DNA of 6,414 nucleotides from an uncultured cyanobacterium (GTDB taxonomy: Bacteria > Cyanobacteriota > Cyanobacteriia > Cyanobacteriales > Chroococcidiopsidaceae). The stretch spans positions 1 to 6,414 of the forward strand of contig CAMIFA010000217.1 of the NCBI GenBank assembly GCA_946221495.1. The letters are read 5' to 3'. The translations under genes and the position numbers were made by a program. The number at the start of each line of letters is the position of its first letter. Position 1 is the stretch's first letter. The notes beneath the pieces were generated by a model. The model ran no database searches. It was not told the DNA's origin and saw only the letters and a program-made list of their open reading frames with translations. This document shows positions 1 to 6,100 of this stretch, piece by piece.

Positions 1-86
1 GAGAGATTTTTGCGTTACTAGTGCGTAAGTCCTAATAGATTTAATGGTTATCGCTTCTTTGCTTGGATATCAGTAACAAGCTGATT
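1..86. other. Gene-free flank after the helicase gene
   Basis: No gene, RNA or clear terminator is visible. The minus strand has a weak GCTTG/CAAGC hairpin just after the helicase stop, with no T-tract. Bases 22-36 (plus TGCGTAAGTCCTA) resemble a sequence I recall as widely dispersed in intergenic DNA of filamentous cyanobacteria, sometimes near insertion sequences; this is memory, not a search result. Confidence 0.3.
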
Positions 87-2741
87 TTATTCCACGACTT
101 CGTTAACTGGGAACCGATCCAAAAGCTGCATAGCACGATAAGCATTACGTTGTAAAGAACGCGATACATGAGGAACGTGAGGAATTTGGGATAATAAGTC
201 TAACGTTCGGCGTAAAAGTCGTACCACATCGCCTTCATCCAAACTTGTATTAGCGCAAAGTTCTGACCACTCCACACCCAACGCCCATTGTTCCACTAAG
301 GCAACTAAGTCATACTCCAACCAAATAGGAAAGGCAACGTTATGGCGACGCTGTAATTGAAATAACTGGCGACGAGTAGAGCGTAATTGCGCTAGCGCTT
401 CTTCTACTTGAGAGGCAAGAGTGTAGCGCACCCAACTATCTGGGCGTGGCGTTTCCGTAACTAAAGCAGCGACAGCAGCTGCTAGGTGGTGCGGATCAAG
501 TTCGTCAAATTCACCTTTTGCTAAGGCTAAACCAAGCCACAGCTCGTTATCTCCGCGAATTGCTGCCGCGACTTGTCCTAGAGGCGTGGGAACTAAGTCA
601 TCTAAACAACCAAACCACTGCAAAATTTCCATTAGATGCAGAAATTCTTGCCAGTGGTGTTGCGACTGTTGATTTAACTGATCTTCACGCTCCGCTATTT
701 CTGCTTCTAGCTGTAAGCTGCGCTTTTGGCGCTTGAGAATCGCCGCCGGATTATTAAATTGATGCAGAGGATGAGCTGCTAATTGCGCTTGGACAGCAGC
801 GAGGCGTTGACTTTGGGCTAAGACTTCTGGTGCTGTGTACTCTGTTGCTTCGGGGATTTGAGCGGCGATCGCTTTCGTGATTTCGTTACCACGCCGCGAC
901 TGACCAGGCTTCAATGGCATCTCAACTGGTGGCAGTAAGTCACTCGGGATATCTAATGGTGACGATTCCGCATACAAATCTACGACATCAGCTGTTGTTG
1001 TCACGTACCAACGGTTATCTCGCCCTAAACAGACTAAGTAAGGAGCTTGACCTGCTCCTGGTGTTTTAGCAACTAAGACGGCAGGTATTGGTGTTGCTGT
1101 TGGGACATTTTTACCGCGCAGGGCAAGCAGTGTACCTGACATTGCAAAGCTCAGGGTCATGCCCAATTGCTCCACTCGCGCTGCTTGATCCTGCTCTTCT
1201 AATGTTTTCAATAACTGGCGTTCAACTTTCAGTCGTTGCCGCAATTTTTCGTAACTGATCACCTGTTCTTTGTCAATAGCTGCTAACTGCGCCTGAATTT
1301 GAGCTAATTGTGCTTGGAGTTGTTGTAGTGCTTCGTACTGCGGTTTTAAATACAACGTTGCTAAATATTTAGCAAAGCTCCGCTCCAACAGTTCTCTAGC
1401 TTCTGCTAAAGTATGAGTTTGCAAGAGATTCAACACCATACCATAGCTAGGCGTGAACTGGCTCACTAGGGGATCTGCGCCAGCTGTTGCTAGATAAGCA
1501 GCTTCTTTAGCGCCTTCAAACGGGGTTTGGAGTGTTACCACATAGCCGCGTTCATCCATACCGCGCCGACCAGCTCGTCCTGCCATTTGCAAGAATTCGG
1601 AAGCATTCAGTAGCCGATGTCCGCGATCAGTGCGCTTAGAAAGGCTAGAAATCACTGTTGTCCGCGCTGGCATATTAATGCCTGCTGCTAGCGTTTCAGT
1701 TGCAAAAACAACTTTAATTAGCCCCTGCTGGAACAATTCTTCTACCAGCCCTTTCCAGGCAGGTAAGATTCCAGCGTGATGAGCGGCAATACCACGATAT
1801 AAAGGTTCAACTTGTCCAGCACGACCAGCATCTGGATTTCGCCGCAGAAATTCATCAATTTGCGATCGCAGTTTTTCTGCTTCGGCTTTATTTACTAAAG
1901 AAATCGCCCCCAGTTCCTCTACTGCTTTATCGCATCCTCTACGGCTGAAGATAAAGTAAATCGCTGGTAGCATATCTCTAGAAGAGAGGTGCATTAGGGT
2001 ATATCCCAGAGTGGGCGCTTCTGGTCGAGGACTGTTTTTGCGATCGCTACTACCACGTTTGGGCTTTAATCTGGGGTTAATTCTAGTTTTGTCGTTATCT
2101 AAGAGGGGAAATACGCCCTTGGGATTACCAAAGTAATATTCCAAAGGGACAGGGCGATAGTTGGAATAAATTAGCTCAGTTGGACCATGAACTTGATCAA
2201 TCCAATCTGTTAATTGATCGCTGTTGGCAATAGTTGCGGAAAGAGCTACTAATTGAATTTCTGTAGGGCAGTAGATTATTGATTCTTCCCAAACTGTACC
2301 GCGTTGGCGATCGTTCATGTAGTGGCACTCGTCTAGGACTACAGTTTCTACACCTATTAAAGAAGTTCCGACTTCGCCAATCGGTGTGCCATAAAGCATA
2401 TTGCGGAAAATTTCCGTCGTCATCACTAAAATTGGCGCTTCTCGATTAATTGAGGCATCGCCAGTTAATAAACCGACTTGATTAGCTCCGAAAATGTCGC
2501 GGAAGTCACGCAGTTTTTGATTCGAGAGCGCTTTGAGAGGGGTAGTGTAAAACACTCTGCGTCCTCTAGCCAGGGCGCGATGAATAGCGTATTCTCCAAT
2601 TAAAGTTTTCCCAGAACCAGTAGGCGCACAAACAACAACCGAGCGATTAGCCTGAAGGGCGGCGATCGCATCTAGTTGAAATTGATCTAATTCAAACGGA
2701 AATATGGTCTTCAGGTTGTCTGGAGACAGTTGGGGATTCAC
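87..2741 (-). CDS. Ski2-like DEAD/DEAH-box RNA helicase with DSHCT C-terminus
   Basis: Superfamily 2 RNA helicase of 884 residues, predicted to be a cytoplasmic ATP-dependent RNA unwinding or remodelling enzyme. Visible motifs in order: Walker A APTGSGKT (39-46), motif Ia TTPLKALSNQK (66-76), TGD (93-95), DECH as motif II (137-140), SAT as motif III (168-170), the FATETLAAGINMPA stretch (346-359), and motif VI QMAGRAGRRG (385-394). A Gln-rich probable coiled coil covers about 465-520. The end, from about 700, resembles the DSHCT domain of Ski2/Mtr4-type helicases. Full length for the cyanobacterial family as I know it. The start is GTG; an in-frame TGA lies directly before it, so no longer start exists, and no Shine-Dalgarno is visible. 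It is the last gene of the run, 91 bp after proC. The RNA target cannot be read from the sequence. A DNA-helicase role is less likely given the DSHCT region. Confidence 0.93.
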   Translation of the reverse strand: MNPQLSPDNLKTIFPFELDQFQLDAIAALQANRSVVVCAPTGSGKTLIGEYAIHRALARGRRVFYTTPLKALSNQKLRDFRDIFGANQVGLLTGDASINREAPILVMTTEIFRNMLYGTPIGEVGTSLIGVETVVLDECHYMNDRQRGTVWEESIIYCPTEIQLVALSATIANSDQLTDWIDQVHGPTELIYSNYRPVPLEYYFGNPKGVFPLLDNDKTRINPRLKPKRGSSDRKNSPRPEAPTLGYTLMHLSSRDMLPAIYFIFSRRGCDKAVEELGAISLVNKAEAEKLRSQIDEFLRRNPDAGRAGQVEPLYRGIAAHHAGILPAWKGLVEELFQQGLIKVVFATETLAAGINMPARTTVISSLSKRTDRGHRLLNASEFLQMAGRAGRRGMDERGYVVTLQTPFEGAKEAAYLATAGADPLVSQFTPSYGMVLNLLQTHTLAEARELLERSFAKYLATLYLKPQYEALQQLQAQLAQIQAQLAAIDKEQVISYEKLRQRLKVERQLLKTLEEQDQAARVEQLGMTLSFAMSGTLLALRGKNVPTATPIPAVLVAKTPGAGQAPYLVCLGRDNRWYVTTTADVVDLYAESSPLDIPSDLLPPVEMPLKPGQSRRGNEITKAIAAQIPEATEYTAPEVLAQSQRLAAVQAQLAAHPLHQFNNPAAILKRQKRSLQLEAEIAEREDQLNQQSQHHWQEFLHLMEILQWFGCLDDLVPTPLGQVAAAIRGDNELWLGLALAKGEFDELDPHHLAAAVAALVTETPRPDSWVRYTLASQVEEALAQLRSTRRQLFQLQRRHNVAFPIWLEYDLVALVEQWALGVEWSELCANTSLDEGDVVRLLRRTLDLLSQIPHVPHVSRSLQRNAYRAMQLLDRFPVNEVVE

Positions 2742-2802
2742 TCAATAAAAATTAGGGTAGTTGCTAATAGAATTAACCGGATAATCGCGGCGGTATCTAC
2801 AT

Positions 2803-2820
2803 TGATTGTATGCTCAATCA
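2803..2820. repeat. Short inverted repeat after proC
   Basis: Perfect 6-bp arms TGATTG and CAATCA with a 6-base loop, 12 bp beyond the proC stop codon. It could form a weak hairpin in the transcript, but no T-tract follows, so I do not call it a terminator. The rest of the 91-bp gap between proC and the helicase gene shows no convincing promoter or ribosome binding site. Confidence 0.4.
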
Positions 2821-2832
2821 CCTGCTATGTGT

Positions 2833-3648
2833 TTAGTCTTTACCTAGTTCCTGCGATCGCTTTGCTGCTGCAATTACAGCTGTAATCAAAGCTGCCCGAA
2901 ATCCCGCAGATTCTAACGCCGTTACCCCGGCAATTGTTGTCCCACCAGGGCTAGTAACGCGGTCTTTCAGCTCTGCTGGGTGCATTTTTGTTTCTTGCAA
3001 CAGTTGGGCTGTGCCTCTCACTGTAGCGAGTGCTAGTGACTGGGCGATGCCTCTGGGTAAGCCAGCTGCCACGCCGCCATCCGCTAATGCTTCTAGCATC
3101 ATGGCTACATACGCTGGACCCGATCCCGATAATCCTGTCACCGCGTCCATCAATGTTTCTGGTACTTCAACCACTTCCCCGACGGCGGCAAATATTTGTC
3201 TTACCGTTTCTTGATGGCGCTCTTCAGCATAAGAACCTAAAGAAATTGCCGTAATTCCAGCTCCTACAGTTGCTGGGGTATTAGGCATTGCCCGAACTAC
3301 AGGTAGACGTGGCAAAGCTGTTTCTAACTGTTTTAGGGATACACCTGCCAAAATTGAAATTACTAAGGGTGGAGAGCTAGCTGTACTAACAACTGCTAAT
3401 TCTTTGGCAATTTCAGCAAATACTTGTGGTTTCACAGCGAGTAGAAGCACAGACGCATTTGCGCCCACAAATTGATTGTCTGCCGTTACTTCAACACCGT
3501 ACTGCTTTAGGAAATTCTGGCGCTGCTGGGATTTTTCACTGACTACAATTTCTGCTGGTTGATAAATTTTTTGAGCAATTAAGCGGGATAACAGCGCTTC
3601 TCCCATTACCCCGCCACCAATCATGCCCAACTTAACAGACTTATTCAT
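2833..3648 (-). CDS. proC: Pyrroline-5-carboxylate reductase (ProC)
   Basis: Catalyses the last step of proline synthesis, NAD(P)H-dependent reduction of 1-pyrroline-5-carboxylate to proline, in the cytoplasm. The 271 residues match the usual family length. The N-terminal Rossmann fold shows the glycine-rich loop MIGGGVMG (9-16), LLAVKPQ (69-75) and RAMPNTPA (119-126). The C-terminal dimerisation and catalytic part has the hallmark DAVTGLSGSGPAY (168-180) and VTSPGGTT (231-238), with nothing missing. I start at ATG (3648), giving MNKSVKLGMIGGG. A GTG one codon upstream (3651) would add one residue and is the only in-frame extension I noted. No Shine-Dalgarno is visible because heptamer repeats fill the leader. 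It lies 61 bp after sepF and may be cotranscribed with it, as this pair is commonly linked in cyanobacteria. Confidence 0.97.
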   Translation of the reverse strand: MNKSVKLGMIGGGVMGEALLSRLIAQKIYQPAEIVVSEKSQQRQNFLKQYGVEVTADNQFVGANASVLLLAVKPQVFAEIAKELAVVSTASSPPLVISILAGVSLKQLETALPRLPVVRAMPNTPATVGAGITAISLGSYAEERHQETVRQIFAAVGEVVEVPETLMDAVTGLSGSGPAYVAMMLEALADGGVAAGLPRGIAQSLALATVRGTAQLLQETKMHPAELKDRVTSPGGTTIAGVTALESAGFRAALITAVIAAAKRSQELGKD

Positions 3649-3650
3649 CA

Positions 3651-3678
3651 CTATTAGCTACTAGCTTTCAGCTTTCAG
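3651..3678. repeat. Heptamer tandem repeat (STRR type), 4 units
   Basis: Four consecutive 7-bp units on the plus strand: CTATTAG at 3651, CTACTAG at 3658, then two identical CTTTCAG units at 3665 and 3672. The tract ends two bases before the proC ATG and occupies the place where a ribosome binding site would sit. Heptameric short tandemly repeated repetitive sequences are an established feature of several cyanobacterial lineages; assigning this tract to them is my inference from the 7-bp phasing. Confidence 0.7.
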
Positions 3679-3709
3679 AAGATACTAAGGTGCTGAAACA
3701 ACGCGATCG

Positions 3710-4294
3710 CTAACTTGAGTGAGCTATTCTGGTAGACTCTGCTGTCCAATTTGCCGGAGGAGTCGTTGTCATTAGTTGAGTCCGCACTTGGGTTTGTGGT
3801 ACTTCATGCACTACGCCTGATTGAGTAGTGACTTGAACGCAGATAGGAGTAAACAGAAATATACTTTCCCCGACTCGCTCTTGATGACCATCAATAGCGT
3901 AAGTTCCACCCGCAACAAAGTCTACCGCTCGCTGTGCTTGGTCTGGATCCATCATCGTTAAATTTAGCACTACAGACTTGCGCTCCCGCAATGCTTGGAT
4001 TGCTTGGGGCATTTCCTCAAAGGAGCGCGGTTCCATTACTATTACTTCGTAAATACTGTTAGCAGGTCCTGGCATACCAATTACATTATTCATTGTTCCG
4101 ACTCCTGCATCTGTGGCAACAGTAATTCTTTCACGTACCCGGCGACGTTGACGGATGTCTTCTTCTGGTGTTTGTTGGGGATCTTGGTCATATCCATTAC
4201 GATAGCCGTCCCCGTCTTCTTCATACTCGTAATCGTATTCAACTGGATCATTAAGTCCCACAAAATCTCGTAGCTTTGAGAAAATATTGTTCAC
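3710..4294 (-). CDS. sepF: Cell division protein SepF (Cdv2)
   Basis: Membrane anchor and FtsZ-bundling partner of the divisome; in cyanobacteria, which lack FtsA, it is an important Z-ring factor known as Cdv2. Of 194 residues, the first 14 or so (MNNIFSKLRDFVGL) look like the amphipathic membrane-binding helix. Residues 16-50 are acidic, Tyr-rich and probably disordered. Residues about 81-155 form the conserved SepF core: YEVIVMEPRSFEEM, the strand SVVLNLTMMD, the helix QAQRAVDFVAGGTYA, and GESIFLFTP. A polar tail follows. Start is GTG, supported by a good Shine-Dalgarno AAGGAG with an 8-base spacer. A promoter candidate lies about 80 bp upstream, so sepF can probably be expressed apart from pipX-pipY. 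proC follows 61 bp later. The stop codon overlaps a HIP1 octamer. Confidence 0.96.
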   Translation of the reverse strand: MNNIFSKLRDFVGLNDPVEYDYEYEEDGDGYRNGYDQDPQQTPEEDIRQRRRVRERITVATDAGVGTMNNVIGMPGPANSIYEVIVMEPRSFEEMPQAIQALRERKSVVLNLTMMDPDQAQRAVDFVAGGTYAIDGHQERVGESIFLFTPICVQVTTQSGVVHEVPQTQVRTQLMTTTPPANWTAESTRIAHSS

Positions 4295-4302
4295 TGTTTA
4301 CT

Positions 4303-4308
4303 CTCCTT
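4303..4308 (-). promoter_or_regulatory. sepF ribosome binding site
   Basis: Minus-strand AAGGAG, 8 bases before the GTG start of sepF. It is the only well-placed strong Shine-Dalgarno sequence in the window, and it supports the GTG start. Confidence 0.75.
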
Positions 4309-4318
4309 GAACTCACAC

Positions 4319-4516
4319 CTAATAGTTAACTGGCAAACACTGTTTTGAGCAAGTAAAAATGCAACGTTTAATATTTATAGTCAAATTGAGTTGATTGGCA
4401 ACTAAGTTAGCCGCTATTGAGCTTAAAGCTAATAAGTCAAGCCCTAGACAAAAGTTATCAGCACTGCGCTCAATTTCGTCAATAATATCGCTTTTGCGAT
4501 TATATTCAACTAACAT
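4319..4516 (-). CDS. Doubtful small ORF between pipY and sepF
   Basis: A 65-codon ORF starting MLVEYNRKSDIIDEIERSAD (a GTG one codon upstream would add a residue). The first half reads like a charged helix followed by a hydrophobic stretch, LGLDLLALSSIAANLVANQL, with reasonable cyanobacterial codon use; the end has three cysteines and looks less like protein. It matches no family I recognise. Against it: there is no Shine-Dalgarno, and the best sepF promoter lies inside it. It also competes with an opposite-strand ORF of similar length over the same bases. It sits 72 bp after pipY and 24 bp before sepF. I think it is more likely promoter and leader DNA than a gene. Confidence 0.2.
   Translation of the reverse strand: MLVEYNRKSDIIDEIERSADNFCLGLDLLALSSIAANLVANQLNLTINIKRCIFTCSKQCLPVNY
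4374..4401 (-). promoter_or_regulatory. Candidate sigma70-type promoter for sepF
   Basis: Minus-strand -35 TTGCCA (4396-4401, five of six consensus bases) and -10 TATAAA (4374-4379, five of six) with a 16-base spacer. The predicted transcript start is near 4367, giving a leader of about 73 bases that includes the sepF Shine-Dalgarno. It is the best two-box promoter I found here. The surrounding 294-bp gap holds no other feature I can support apart from the doubtful small ORF. Confidence 0.5.
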
Positions 4517-4588
4517 CACTGAGAACTTAAGTTATTTGGCGCGATCAAGGCGGTATGCTCAAACATCGTACTTAGATTGTTGTTATTG

Positions 4589-5272
4589 CTAGGTATCACT
4601 TTTTAATTCTTGTCTTTCACCAAACAAAGTTCTACCTAACCGCACCATTGTTGCTCCCGCTTGAACTGCTAGCTGGTAGTCGTCAGACATTCCCATTGAA
4701 AGGTGCTGCATTTGAATATGTGACCAATTAAACTGAGCAATTTCTTTAGCAAGTTCACGAGTCTGCCTAAAAACACTGGTAATTTCTGATTCATTCAAGC
4801 CTAAAGGCGGAATTGTCATTAAACCTTGAATTTGAATATTAGAGCATTCATTCAGTTGTGATAGGTCAGCTAGCAATGATGGTACAGTCCAACCAGATTT
4901 GTTGTCATCGCTGACAATTTTTACCTGTAGACAAACTTGCGGTTTGTGATCTAACGATTGACTTAGTTGATGCAATCGCTGTGCCAATTTTAAATTGTCT
5001 AATGAGTGAATCCACCCAAATTGTTCTAAAGCTTTTTTAACTTTATTGCTTTGCAAATGTCCAATAAAGTGCCAGGTAATATCAGTTAAATCTTGTAATT
5101 GCGCTTGTTTGAATTGTGCTTCTTGGATACGACTCTCGCCAAAGTCCCGAACTCCAGCAGCATAAGCTTCTCGCATTGCCGCTACGGATACTTGCTTAGT
5201 AACGGCAATTAATTTAACTGTAGCCGGAAGTTGAGCGCGAACACTGGCGATGCGTTGAGCAATGATAGTCAT
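4589..5272 (-). CDS. pipY: PipY, YggS/PROSC-family PLP homeostasis protein
   Basis: Single-domain fold-type III pyridoxal-phosphate-binding protein with no known enzymatic reaction; the family keeps PLP and amino/keto-acid pools balanced. The 227 residues are typical for the short bacterial form. Visible signatures: the PLP-binding lysine in LIAVTKQ (Lys26), FGESRIQEAQ (about 44-53), WHFIGHLQSNK, HSLDN, IQGLMTIPPLG, LSMGMSDDY and MVRLGRTLFG near the end, which contribute to the phosphate-binding and barrel regions. Start ATG at 5272 overlaps the pipX stop as ATGA. With no Shine-Dalgarno visible, this suggests translational coupling. The pipX-pipY pair is the arrangement described in cyanobacteria, where PipY is functionally linked to PipX. 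Confidence 0.96.
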   Translation of the reverse strand: MTIIAQRIASVRAQLPATVKLIAVTKQVSVAAMREAYAAGVRDFGESRIQEAQFKQAQLQDLTDITWHFIGHLQSNKVKKALEQFGWIHSLDNLKLAQRLHQLSQSLDHKPQVCLQVKIVSDDNKSGWTVPSLLADLSQLNECSNIQIQGLMTIPPLGLNESEITSVFRQTRELAKEIAQFNWSHIQMQHLSMGMSDDYQLAVQAGATMVRLGRTLFGERQELKSDT

Positions 5273-5538
5273 TGGAACGTGCGTTGCAAAATTTTTTGCA
5301 GCTGCTCGTACTCTTGGTATTGACCGCTACGACGCAGGATACGTAAGCGATTTTCTAGCATTAAGCGACCTTCAGCACGGCTGATTGGCTGAAATTTAAA
5401 ACCTGTAGCTTCGCTAGTCACCAAAAAGAATAAGCGTTGGGCATAAAGGGTTGTAAACAGTTCTTGGTGTTCTTCAACAAGACAAATTCTGTAAAGTAAA
5501 CCGAAGGTTGGATGATTTAAGTAATTTTCTGTGCTCAT
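5269..5538 (-). CDS. pipX: PipX, PII- and NtcA-binding regulator
   Basis: Small cyanobacterial regulator that acts as coactivator of the nitrogen transcription factor NtcA when 2-oxoglutarate is high and is sequestered by PII (GlnB) when it is low; other partners such as PlmA are known. With ATG at 5538 the protein has 89 residues, the length of the Synechococcus elongatus protein as I recall it. The start, MSTENYLNHPTFGLLYRIC, and LYAQRLFFLVT (31-41) match the Tudor-like domain, including Tyr32 and Arg35, which are implicated in PII/NtcA contacts. The C-terminal part (about 54-89) is two helices, EGRLMLENRLRILRR and EYEQLQKILQRTF. A TTG one codon upstream would add one residue; an in-frame TGA blocks anything longer. 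No Shine-Dalgarno sits at normal distance; the nearest AAGGAG is 26 bases upstream. Confidence 0.97.
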   Translation of the reverse strand: MSTENYLNHPTFGLLYRICLVEEHQELFTTLYAQRLFFLVTSEATGFKFQPISRAEGRLMLENRLRILRRSGQYQEYEQLQKILQRTFQ

Positions 5539-5564
5539 CAAATATTGGCGCTGTCAACACCCAT
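5538..5564 (-). CDS. Possible 8-codon upstream ORF overlapping the pipX start
   Basis: ATG at 5564 opens the reading frame MGVDSANI and stops at a TGA that shares its A with the pipX ATG (TGATG), the geometry of termination-reinitiation coupling. A strong AAGGAG (5565-5570) stands directly against this ATG with no spacer, which is too close for normal use. The same AAGGAG is too far from pipX (26 bases). The arrangement is visible in the sequence; translation is inferred and uncertain. Confidence 0.25.
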   Translation of the reverse strand: MGVDSANI

Positions 5565-5596
5565 CTCCTTAGAAACCAAAAGATTATGCAGATCCT

Positions 5597-5611
5597 CTCT
5601 CGATTCGAGAG
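5597..5611. promoter_or_regulatory. Perfect palindrome at the predicted pipX transcript start
   Basis: Arms CTCTCGA and TCGAGAG around one central base, starting two bases downstream of the -10 box and so spanning the predicted +1. It could be an operator for a dimeric repressor, or in RNA a 5' hairpin protecting the transcript. A second inverted pair, CCTCTCT (5594-5600) and AGAGAGG (5627-5633), overlaps it and encloses the -10 box. Confidence 0.45.
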
Positions 5612-5612
5612 C

Positions 5613-5618
5613 ATTATA
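5613..5618 (-). promoter_or_regulatory. Consensus -10 box upstream of pipX
   Basis: Minus-strand TATAAT, a perfect -10 hexamer, about 75 bases upstream of the pipX start in the 137-bp acpS-pipX gap. No convincing -35 hexamer lies 16-18 bases upstream and there is no extended -10 TG. If used, the promoter may need an activator or another sigma factor. I did not find a GTA-N8-TAC NtcA site near it. Confidence 0.4.
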
Positions 5619-5675
5619 CGATGATTAGAGAGGCAAGATAGGAATTTTGTAGCAAAGAATTAATTTGCATTGCTG

Positions 5676-6089
5676 CTAGTATTGTTTTGGTTTTTTTGGT
5701 GAACAAATTAAAATTGCTGTGGAGATCACATAATCGTGATCATGGCTTAAACTTAACTGCCATTCACTTTTTCCCCAAGCTGTCACAATTATTGCTGCTC
5801 GGTTGTGGAGATATACAGTCGGCGCACCACTGCGATCGCGGCGAATCTCAATATCAGTGTAGCCTACACCCCGCCAGCCAGTACCCAGTGCCTTAGTAAC
5901 GGCTTCTTTAGCCGCCCAACGTCCAGCTAATTGATTAATCCGAGCTAGAGAATAACTGTTTGCCTGATGACAGCCACAATCTCGTTGTTCACCTGGTGTG
6001 TACACGCGCTGCAAAAAGCGATCGCCAAAGCGATTAAGAGCTGCTTGGATTCGCGGAATGTAAACGATATCTGTTCCTAGTCTAATCAT
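5676..6089 (-). CDS. acpS: Holo-[acyl-carrier-protein] synthase (AcpS)
   Basis: Transfers the 4'-phosphopantetheine arm from coenzyme A to a serine of apo-ACP, activating it for fatty acid synthesis; cytoplasmic, active as a trimer in this family. The 137 residues are slightly longer than the usual 120-130. Visible motifs: MIRLGTDIVYIPRI with the Mg-binding Asp7, the FGDRFLQRVYTPGE segment (21-34), RWAAKEAVTKALGTG (57-71) with the metal-ligand Glu62, and the late SLSHDHDYV strand. An unusual Cys-rich stretch, RDCGCHQAN (36-44), fills the variable loop before the core helix. The KKPKQY tail is extra. Start ATG gives the canonical family N-terminus, although no Shine-Dalgarno precedes it. It is a separate unit or a readthrough gene between trpE (139 bp before) and pipX (137 bp after). 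Confidence 0.96.
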   Translation of the reverse strand: MIRLGTDIVYIPRIQAALNRFGDRFLQRVYTPGEQRDCGCHQANSYSLARINQLAGRWAAKEAVTKALGTGWRGVGYTDIEIRRDRSGAPTVYLHNRAAIIVTAWGKSEWQLSLSHDHDYVISTAILICSPKKPKQY

Positions 6090-6100
6090 TAAATGAAGAG

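Noticed and set aside
518..736. Plus-strand ORF of 72 codons inside the helicase gene
   Set aside because: Antisense shadow of a clear helicase coding region, with no recognisable motif or ribosome binding site.
137..2330. The DECH sequence in motif II of the helicase as an aberrant catalytic site
   Set aside because: DExH variants with a changed third residue are normal in Ski2-like helicases, and all other motifs are intact.
3011..3254. Two overlapping plus-strand ORFs inside proC
   Set aside because: Both are antisense to a well-conserved ProC domain and have low-complexity translations.
3995..4273. Plus-strand ORF of 92 codons antisense to sepF, with a hydrophobic C-terminal half
   Set aside because: The membrane-like stretch is the mirror of the acidic and Tyr-rich codons of SepF; no start signal is visible.
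4395..4592. Plus-strand ORF of 65 codons in the pipY-sepF gap
   Set aside because: Opposite to all neighbours, no ribosome binding site, Ser/Leu-rich without family resemblance, and it runs into the pipY end.
5551..5556. Minus-strand TTGACA, a perfect -35 hexamer, just upstream of pipX
   Set aside because: No -10 box lies 16-18 bases downstream, and a start there would fall inside pipX.
5640..5675. GCAAA/TTTGC hairpin after acpS as a terminator, and GTA-half-site matches as an NtcA operator
   Set aside because: The stem is only 5 bp with no following T-tract, and no full GTA-N8-TAC is present.
5687..5896. Plus-strand ORF inside acpS
   Set aside because: Shadow of the AcpS C-terminal coding region.
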